A stretch of DNA of 64,000 nucleotides, taken from Streptococcus pyogenes (GTDB lineage: Bacteria > Bacillota > Bacilli > Lactobacillales > Streptococcaceae). The notes below the pieces were generated by a model. That model searched no databases. It was not told where the DNA came from and worked only from the letters and a program-made list of their open reading frames with translations. Below are positions 58,737 to 64,000 of this stretch, piece by piece (positions within the stretch are counted from its first letter, which is position 1; each line of letters begins with the position of its first letter). Location: NCBI RefSeq assembly GCF_002055535.1, contig NZ_LN831034.1:1798001-1862000 (forward strand), written 5' to 3'. The translations under genes and the position numbers were made by a program.

Positions 58737-58755
58737 GACACCTCCTGTGTTTTTC

Positions 58756-59697
58756 TTAATCATCTTCCACAAAACGACCGATAATTCTAACATTCTCAGC
58801 CACTGAAACAAAGGCTTGTGGGTCTGTTTTTAACATCAGCCATTTGAATTCTGGGTATTCTTCACATGTCAAAATGGTAATCAAAACTGCTTTTTGTTCA
58901 TGCTTGTAAGTCCCTTCTGCGTCGTTGATACTGGTCACTCCGCGATGCAGACGTTTATGGATCATATGAATCACACGCTCTGGATGGCTGGTAACAATAG
59001 TTGCCTGCATTTTCTTTTGCTTGGTGAAAATGGCATCCGTAACACGACTTGATACAAAGATAGAGACCATAGAATAAAGGGCGTACTGCCAGCCAAATAA
59101 AATCCCTGCAAAGGCTAAAATTGCACCATTAACCATCAATGAGAGACTGCCCACATCCTTGCCTGTTCGTTTTCTAAGGGTCAAACTGACAATATCAGTC
59201 CCCCCACTAGAGATACGTGATTTGAGACCTGTACCAATTCCCATTCCCATAACCAAACCACCAAAAATAGCATTGATAAGAGGATCAGTCGTCAGCGTCA
59301 CTTGAGGCATGATTTGAATAAAGAAAGAACTCATGCTGACTGTGATAAAGGTAAAAATGGTAAATTGATGCCCAATTTTATACCAAGCTAAAATAAGCAA
59401 AGGAATATTAATCAAATAAAACGCAAAGGCGATGGGAAAATCATAGCCTAAAAGACGATGACTAAGAGCTGAAAAAACCTGTGCTAGACCAGTTGCTCCA
59501 CTTGAATAAACATGCCCAGGCTGGAAGAAAAAATTCACAGCAATACTAGAGAGAATGCCATAAAGCAGAGAAGCCGAAATCTTCTCTGCATATTTTTCTC
59601 TTGAAATACTTCTTAGAGCGTGGAGTAGGCCAACTTTCTTGGCCCCTCTACTAATGACATATTTAACTTTTTTCTTATAGGTTGTTTTCTTAATCAT
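58756..59697 (-). CDS. YitT-family membrane protein (first of three)
   Basis: This 313-residue paralog has an extra basic N-terminus of about 40 residues ([19 protein letters not shown]) before the membrane segments. The family loop is [15 protein letters not shown] and the DUF2179 tail contains [18 protein letters not shown]. Its start overlaps the aspS stop by 8 bases and lacks a strong ribosome site, so translation is probably coupled to aspS. Confidence 0.85.
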   Translation of the reverse strand: MIKKTTYKKKVKYVISRGAKKVGLLHALRSISREKYAEKISASLLYGILSSIAVNFFFQPGHVYSSGATGLAQVFSALSHRLLGYDFPIAFAFYLINIPLLILAWYKIGHQFTIFTFITVSMSSFFIQIMPQVTLTTDPLINAIFGGLVMGMGIGTGLKSRISSGGTDIVSLTLRKRTGKDVGSLSLMVNGAILAFAGILFGWQYALYSMVSIFVSSRVTDAIFTKQKKMQATIVTSHPERVIHMIHKRLHRGVTSINDAEGTYKHEQKAVLITILTCEEYPEFKWLMLKTDPQAFVSVAENVRIIGRFVEDD

Positions 59698-61438
59698 GAC
59701 TTTCTATTTGAAGACTGAGTTCTTCTAATTGGTTTTCAGAAACAAGACTAGGTGCTTGCGTCATTGGATCAGAGGCTTTGTTATTTTTAGGGAAGGCAAT
59801 AACTTCTCGAATATTGTCTTTTCCAGCAAGCAACATGACAAAACGGTCAAGACCAATTGCCAAGCCACCATGAGGAGGAAAGCCGTAGTCCATCGCTTCT
59901 AGTAAGAAACCAAATTGGTCGTTAGCTTCATCAGCGGTAAAGCCAAGAGCCTTGAACATGCGCTCTTGCATCTCTTTTTGATTGATACGCAGGCTACCAC
60001 CACCAAGCTCGTAACCATTTAAAACGATGTCGTAAGCAATAGCCCGTACCTTAGCCAAATCACCCTCTAACTCATGAGCAGATTCTGGCGTTGGAAGAGT
60101 GAAGGGGTGATGAGCTGACATATAACGTCCTTCTTCTTCTGACCACTCAAACATTGGCCAATCAACCACCCAAAGGAAATTAAACTGCGACTGATCAATC
60201 ATGTCAAGGTCCTTGGCAATACGATTACGAAGGGCACCTAATGTATTATTAGCAACCTCAAGAGTATCCGCTACAAATAAAACCAAATCATTCTCAGCAA
60301 GTTTTAATTGGCTTGACAACTCTGTCTCAATAGCTGTCAAGAACTTGGCTACTGGGCCTGCCAATTGACCATCTGTCACCTTAACCCAGGCAAGGCCTTT
60401 AGCACCAAATTGTTTGGCAAACTCAGTTAATTTGTCAATATCTTTACGAGAGTATCGATCTGCATTTCCCTTCACCACAATCGCCTTGACAGCTGGTGCT
60501 TCTGAGAAAACCTTGAAGTCATTTCCTTTGACAGTTACTGTCAAGTCTTGTAAAAGCATTTCAAAACGTGTGTCTGGTTTATCAGAGCCGTAGCTATTCA
60601 TTGCTACATCGTAGCTCATACGTGGGAATGGTAGGGTTACATCTATTTCTTTTGTCTCTTTCATCACTTTAGCAATCATGCCTTCAACGATGTCTTGAAT
60701 TTCTTGTTCAGAAAGGAATGACGTTTCCAAGTCAACTTGTGTAAACTCAGGTTGACGGTCACCACGTAGATCTTCATCGCGGAAACATTTCACAATTTGA
60801 TAATAGCGATCAAAGCCAGCATTCATCAATAACTGTTTGGTTATTTGCGGACTTTGTGGCAAAGCATAGAAATGCCCTTGGCTAACACGACTTGGTACCA
60901 GATAGTCACGCGCACCTTCTGGAGTTGATTTTGTCAACATAGGTGTCTCGACATCGATAAACTCAAGGTCATCAAGGTAATTACGGATAGAATGAGTCAC
61001 TTTTGCACGTAGCTTGAAGTTTTCTAACATTTCTGGACGTCGTAAATCTAAGTAACGGTAACGTAAACGCGTGTCATCACTTACTTCAACGTCATCTTTA
61101 ATTTCAAAAGGCGTCGTTTTAGCTGTGTTTAAAATGGTCAAAGCAGATACTTTTAACTCAACCATTCCTGTCGCCAACTTATCATTGGCTTGTTGTCGAG
61201 CTTCAACAAAACCTTCCACTTCAATCACATATTCACTACGTAAGCGTTCAGCAGTTGCCATCACATCACTGGAAACTTCCTCAGGGTTAATGACTAATTG
61301 CATCACACCCTCACGGTCACGCAAATCAATAAAGATGAGACCACCCAAGTCACGACGACGACTGACCCATCCTTTCAATGTGATTGTCGTTCCAATGTGT
61401 TCTTCGCGAACACGCCCTGCATACATGCTACGTTTCAT
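59690..61438 (-). CDS. aspS: Aspartyl-tRNA synthetase
   Basis: This class II synthetase has 582 residues. The OB anticodon domain (about 1-110) contains [16 protein letters not shown]. Motif 2 is [18 protein letters not shown] near 217, the bacterial insertion domain lies in the middle, and motif 3 is [13 protein letters not shown] near 520. The ATG at 61438 ([10 protein letters not shown]) has TAGGGAA 7 bases upstream; an in-frame extension of 17 codons has no family match. It leads an operon with the YitT genes. Confidence 0.96.
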   Translation of the reverse strand: MKRSMYAGRVREEHIGTTITLKGWVSRRRDLGGLIFIDLRDREGVMQLVINPEEVSSDVMATAERLRSEYVIEVEGFVEARQQANDKLATGMVELKVSALTILNTAKTTPFEIKDDVEVSDDTRLRYRYLDLRRPEMLENFKLRAKVTHSIRNYLDDLEFIDVETPMLTKSTPEGARDYLVPSRVSQGHFYALPQSPQITKQLLMNAGFDRYYQIVKCFRDEDLRGDRQPEFTQVDLETSFLSEQEIQDIVEGMIAKVMKETKEIDVTLPFPRMSYDVAMNSYGSDKPDTRFEMLLQDLTVTVKGNDFKVFSEAPAVKAIVVKGNADRYSRKDIDKLTEFAKQFGAKGLAWVKVTDGQLAGPVAKFLTAIETELSSQLKLAENDLVLFVADTLEVANNTLGALRNRIAKDLDMIDQSQFNFLWVVDWPMFEWSEEEGRYMSAHHPFTLPTPESAHELEGDLAKVRAIAYDIVLNGYELGGGSLRINQKEMQERMFKALGFTADEANDQFGFLLEAMDYGFPPHGGLAIGLDRFVMLLAGKDNIREVIAFPKNNKASDPMTQAPSLVSENQLEELSLQIESHD

Positions 61439-61528
61439 AAATAAATTCCCTAAAACAAACAGAATCCTGTGAAACCTGCTCGTTTCCAATTCCTTTCACT
61501 ATATAAATCAATTAATTCATTCCCTACT

Positions 61529-61537
61529 ATTATAGCA
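61529..61537 (-). promoter_or_regulatory. aspS promoter (extended -10)
   Basis: The minus strand reads TGC-TATAAT (-10 at 61529-61534), giving a leader of about 85 bases. The leader is too short and unstructured for a T-box. Confidence 0.55.
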
Positions 61538-61591
61538 AAAAGCCCTTAAAAACCCCACCCATTTAAAAAGAGTTTTTCTAAAGATAAAGCA

Positions 61592-61615
61592 AAAATACTG
61601 AGCCGTCAGTATTTT
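61592..61615. terminator. Perfect hairpin between hisS and aspS
   Basis: AAAATACTGA-GCCG-TCAGTATTTT has 10 perfect pairs. With T-rich flanks it can act as a second terminator for hisS or as a dyad operator for aspS. Confidence 0.6.
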
Positions 61616-61674
61616 GACATATCAAGTGTCCTCACAGAATACTAAGAAAGCTAATCAATCCCCTTACAGAAAAC

Positions 61675-61718
61675 AAACAGGTGCAACTCCCTTCTAAAAA
61701 GAGAAGTTACACCTGTTT
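61675..61718. terminator. hisS terminator
   Basis: AAACAGGTG pairs with CACCTGTTT and AACT with AGTT beyond a C/A mismatch, around an A-rich loop. T-runs lie on both sides. Confidence 0.82.
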
Positions 61719-61775
61719 TAGTGATTATCTTCTAAACAATCATATCAACACAAGCTTATGACGACAATAAAATCA

Positions 61776-63056
61776 TTAAGATAATAATTGCTCTGAGATG
61801 TTCGCAAAGTTTGTCATCATATCTTCAAAACTGACTTCCACTTCTTGACGACTACGATTATTCTTAATCACAGCTTTGCCTGCTTCAACTTCACTTTCTC
61901 CTAAAGTCATTACCAATTTTGCTTTAAAGGTATCGGCTGATTTAAACTGAGCCTTAATCTTACGGCCAAGGTAATCTCGTTCAGCTGTAAACCCTTGACG
62001 GCGAATGGCTTGAACCAATTCTAAAGCTTTGCTATTAGCACCATCACCTAACACAGCAAGGTAAATATCCATCTCTGTCTCAATTGGCAAGGTAATGCCC
62101 TGCTTTTCAATAATCATCAAGAGACGTTCTAAACCAAGACCAAAGCCAAATCCTGGAGTCTCAGGCCCACCAAAATAACCTACCAAACTATCATAACGTC
62201 CACCCGCACAGATAGTTAAGTCAGAACCTTCCACAGACGTGATGAATTCAAAAATAGTGTGGCTATAGTAATCAAGGCCACGCACCATATTGGTGTCAAT
62301 CACATAAGGAATGTCAAGTGCTTCAAGCATATCTTTGACCGCCTCAAAGTGCGCCTGACTTTCCTCATCTAAGTAATCCAAAATAGAAGGCGCTTTTTCA
62401 ACGGCTAGTTTATCTTCTTTTTCTTTAGAATCAAGCACGCGCAGTGGGTTTTCATCCAAGCGACGTTGACTATCTTTAGATAATTGATCACGCATTGGTG
62501 TTAAGTAGTCAATCAAGGCTTGACGATAAGCTGCACGACTCTCAGGACTCCCCAAACTATTTAAATGAAGGGTGACATCCTTAATGCCCAATTTTTCAAA
62601 GAGGTGATAGGCCATCGCAATGGTTTCAACATCTGTTGCTGGATTAGCAGCGCCGAAACATTCTACCCCAATCTGGTGAAATTCACGTAAACGACCAGCT
62701 TGAGGACGTTCGTAGCGGAACATGGAACCGATATAATAAAGTTTGACGGGTTTTTGGACCTCTGGCGCAAACAATTTATTTTCAACATAAGAACGCACCA
62801 CTGGAGCTGTACCCTCTGGTCGCAAGGTAATGTGACGATCTCCTTTATCATAGAAATCATACATTTCCTTCGTCACAATATCAGTCGTATCACCTACAGA
62901 CCGCGAGATTACCTCGTAGTGTTCAAACATAGGAGTACGAATTTCTCCATAATTATATTGGCTAAACGTATCACGCGCAACAGATTCCACATACTGCCAT
63001 TTCGCAGCATCCCCAGGCAGAATATCCTGGGTTCCTTTTGGTTTTTGAAGTTTCAT
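61776..63056 (-). CDS. hisS: Histidyl-tRNA synthetase
   Basis: This class II synthetase has 426 residues. The start [16 protein letters not shown] is typical. Motif 2 is [18 protein letters not shown] near 113, the histidine-binding loops are [13 protein letters not shown] near 260 and [14 protein letters not shown] near 285, and the C-terminal anticodon domain begins near 330. The ATG at 63056 has AGAGG 7 bases upstream; a start 12 codons earlier lacks a match. It is divergent from rpmF, and a TGG-TAGAAT extended -10 near 63095 is its likely promoter. Confidence 0.96.
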   Translation of the reverse strand: MKLQKPKGTQDILPGDAAKWQYVESVARDTFSQYNYGEIRTPMFEHYEVISRSVGDTTDIVTKEMYDFYDKGDRHITLRPEGTAPVVRSYVENKLFAPEVQKPVKLYYIGSMFRYERPQAGRLREFHQIGVECFGAANPATDVETIAMAYHLFEKLGIKDVTLHLNSLGSPESRAAYRQALIDYLTPMRDQLSKDSQRRLDENPLRVLDSKEKEDKLAVEKAPSILDYLDEESQAHFEAVKDMLEALDIPYVIDTNMVRGLDYYSHTIFEFITSVEGSDLTICAGGRYDSLVGYFGGPETPGFGFGLGLERLLMIIEKQGITLPIETEMDIYLAVLGDGANSKALELVQAIRRQGFTAERDYLGRKIKAQFKSADTFKAKLVMTLGESEVEAGKAVIKNNRSRQEVEVSFEDMMTNFANISEQLLS

Positions 63057-63195
63057 AAGTTTACCTCTTTGATTAGTTTTCTCTTTAAACATTCTACCAT
63101 TTTTTCTTATATTTTAAACAAGCATATATCATTTGCTTTAGTTTGATAGTATTTTCACCATGAAATTGTAAAAATAAAAAGTTTTGTCAAGTAAC

Positions 63196-63224
63196 TTTAC
63201 TTTACAAAAAAGATATGTTATCAT
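63196..63224 (+). promoter_or_regulatory. rpmF-rpmG promoter
   Basis: TTTACT (63196-63201), a 17-base spacer and TATCAT (63219-63224), with an upstream TG (extended -10), lie about 50 bases before rpmF. Confidence 0.75.
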
Positions 63225-63275
63225 AGTGAAGTTGATGAAAATCAAAACTTACACATCGAAAGGAAGAACAAGAAA

Positions 63276-63458
63276 ATGGCAGTACCTGCACGTCACACGT
63301 CAAAAGCGAAGAAAAACAAACGTCGTACACACTACAAATTGACAGCTCCATCTGTACAATTCGACGAAACTACTGGAGATTACTCACGTTCTCACCGTGT
63401 ATCCCTTAAAGGATACTACAAAGGACGTAAAATCGCTAAAGCTAACGAAGCTAAATAA
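63276..63458 (+). CDS. rpmF: Large-subunit ribosomal protein bL32
   Basis: This 50S protein has 60 residues. It begins [20 protein letters not shown], the standard L32 start. It has no CxxC pairs, so it is the zinc-independent form, which is common in streptococci. AAAGGAAG precedes the ATG. rpmG follows after 15 bases. Confidence 0.97.
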
Positions 63459-63473
63459 TAGAAGGGAGATACC

Positions 63474-63623
63474 ATGCGCGTAAATATTACACTTGAACAT
63501 AAAGAATCTGGTGAACGCTTGTACCTTACTTCAAAAAACAAACGTAACACTCCAGACCGTCTTCAATTGAAAAAATACTCACCAAAATTACGTAAACACG
63601 TTACATTTACAGAGGTTAAGTAA
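63474..63623 (+). CDS. rpmG: Large-subunit ribosomal protein bL33 (zinc-free form)
   Basis: This 50S protein has 49 residues, starting [20 protein letters not shown] and ending KHVTFTEVK. No cysteines are present, so it is the C-minus form. GAAGGGAG lies just before the ATG. The 3' end of rpmG is a known integration site for streptococcal integrative elements, and accessory DNA begins straight after it here. Confidence 0.96.
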
Positions 63624-63773
63624 GGGGTTCACTACACGTCATTAGACGTCAAAACATTGATTTTAAGCGATTTTTGAATTTTTGAAGTTCATTACATTGT
63701 AATATAAATCAATAAGAACTCTACCTTTTACTCTACCTTTTTTAGATGAATATATCATTTGGATATTGAAGTT
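63624..63773. other. Possible integrative-element junction after rpmG
   Basis: No gene is intact. ACTCTACCTTTT is repeated in tandem near 63718-63741. The minus strand over it reads SKKGRVKGRVLIDLYYNVMN and reaches a stop at about 63662, like the tail of an integrase reading frame. This is weak alone but fits the location. Confidence 0.35.
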
Positions 63774-63808
63774 AAGCCCTGTTATCATTTGGATGGCAGG
63801 GCTTTTTT
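63774..63808 (+). terminator. Terminator after rpmG region
   Basis: AAGCCCTG pairs with CAGGGCTT around a 15-base loop, followed by T6. Confidence 0.82.
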
Positions 63809-63854
63809 ATATTTGGTACACTAACTTCTTATCTATATTTTGGTGTAGCTGAAA

Positions 63855-63907
63855 TTGACATCTACAAAGTTTAATGTTAAAATTCATTCAAAAATATATT
63901 TGAATGA
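63855..63907 (+). promoter_or_regulatory. cadD promoter and operator
   Basis: TTGACA (63855-63860), a 17-base spacer and TAAAAT (63878-63883) are followed at once by the inverted repeat TCATTCAAA-N6-TTTGAATGA (63884-63907). This matches the form of CadC (ArsR-family) operators, with the repressor site over the start of transcription. Confidence 0.85.
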
Positions 63908-63915
63908 GGTGTTTT

Positions 63916-64000
63916 ATGATTCAAAATGTTGTTACTTCAATAATCCTGTATTCTGGGACAGCCGTAGACTTACTTATTATCCTAATGTTATTTTTTGCCA
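63916..64000 (+). CDS. cadD: Cadmium resistance transporter CadD, N-terminal part
   Basis: The first 28 codons read MIQNVVTSIILYSGTAVDLL, then IILMLFFA, before the window ends. This is the first membrane segment of CadD-type cadmium exporters of staphylococci and streptococci, which are usually mobile and followed by a cadC repressor gene. The ribosome site GAGGTG lies 6 bases before the ATG. The CadC-like operator supports the call. Confidence 0.85.
   Translation, partial: MIQNVVTSIILYSGTAVDLLIILMLFFA

Overview
The window looks like a chromosomal segment of Streptococcus pyogenes (group A Streptococcus) or a very close relative. It is low-GC and streptococcal throughout: groESL and clpC share HrcA and CtsR control, a complete histidine-utilisation (hut) cluster is present, and the trehalose PTS, nrdD/nrdG, spxA2-recA-cinA and mutSL-ruvA-tag blocks appear in streptococcal order. 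The presence of DnaA boxes and a parS-like palindrome fits a position fairly near the replication origin (inference).

Layout. 1-5.8 kb: the N-terminus of a frameshifted Rgg-like regulator, then the heat-shock block groEL-groES and clpC-ctsR (minus strand) and a cold-shock gene. 5.8-6.8 kb: tRNA-Cys flanked by gene-poor DNA with a tandem repeat. 6.8-8.9 kb: ahpC-ahpF peroxide reductase. 9.0-20.8 kb: histidine catabolism, with hutI divergent from hutU-ftcD-fchA-fhs-hutD-permease-hutH, then hutG. It can convert histidine to glutamate by two routes, a folate-linked route yielding formate and possibly ATP, and a formamide-releasing route. 20.8-23.9 kb: a 1024-residue SARP-like regulator. 24-26 kb: rpsB-tsf. 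26-33 kb: pepO and the trehalose genes treC-treP with divergent treR.

33.3-40.3 kb: an HxlR-family regulator broken by one amber codon, beside a VOC/CatE-like enzyme; yaaA, apparently leaderless; a cluster of four DnaA boxes between converging yaaA and nrdG; then the anaerobic ribonucleotide reductase genes, with two NrdR boxes in front of nrdD. 40.3-43.9 kb: a large membrane protein, a possible 36-residue peptide gene, the DUF1292-ruvX-ireB operon and spxA2. 44-54.6 kb: a DNA-repair block (recA, cinA with a ComX cin-box, tag, ruvA, an MFS transporter, mutL, mutS), a decayed YlbF-family gene and argR. 54.8-63.6 kb: argS, a small possible immunity protein, three tandem YitT-family membrane proteins, aspS, hisS, rpmF and rpmG. 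The last 300 bases hold a tandem repeat, a terminator and the promoter, operator and first 28 codons of cadD, which looks like the edge of an accessory element placed after rpmG.

No CRISPR array, insertion sequence or rRNA gene was seen. The most interesting signals are the intergenic DnaA-box cluster, the parS-like palindrome over the tag start codon, the leaderless yaaA promoter, the two nonsense or frameshift pseudogenes (HxlR and YlbF families), and the SARP-type regulator next to the hut genes.
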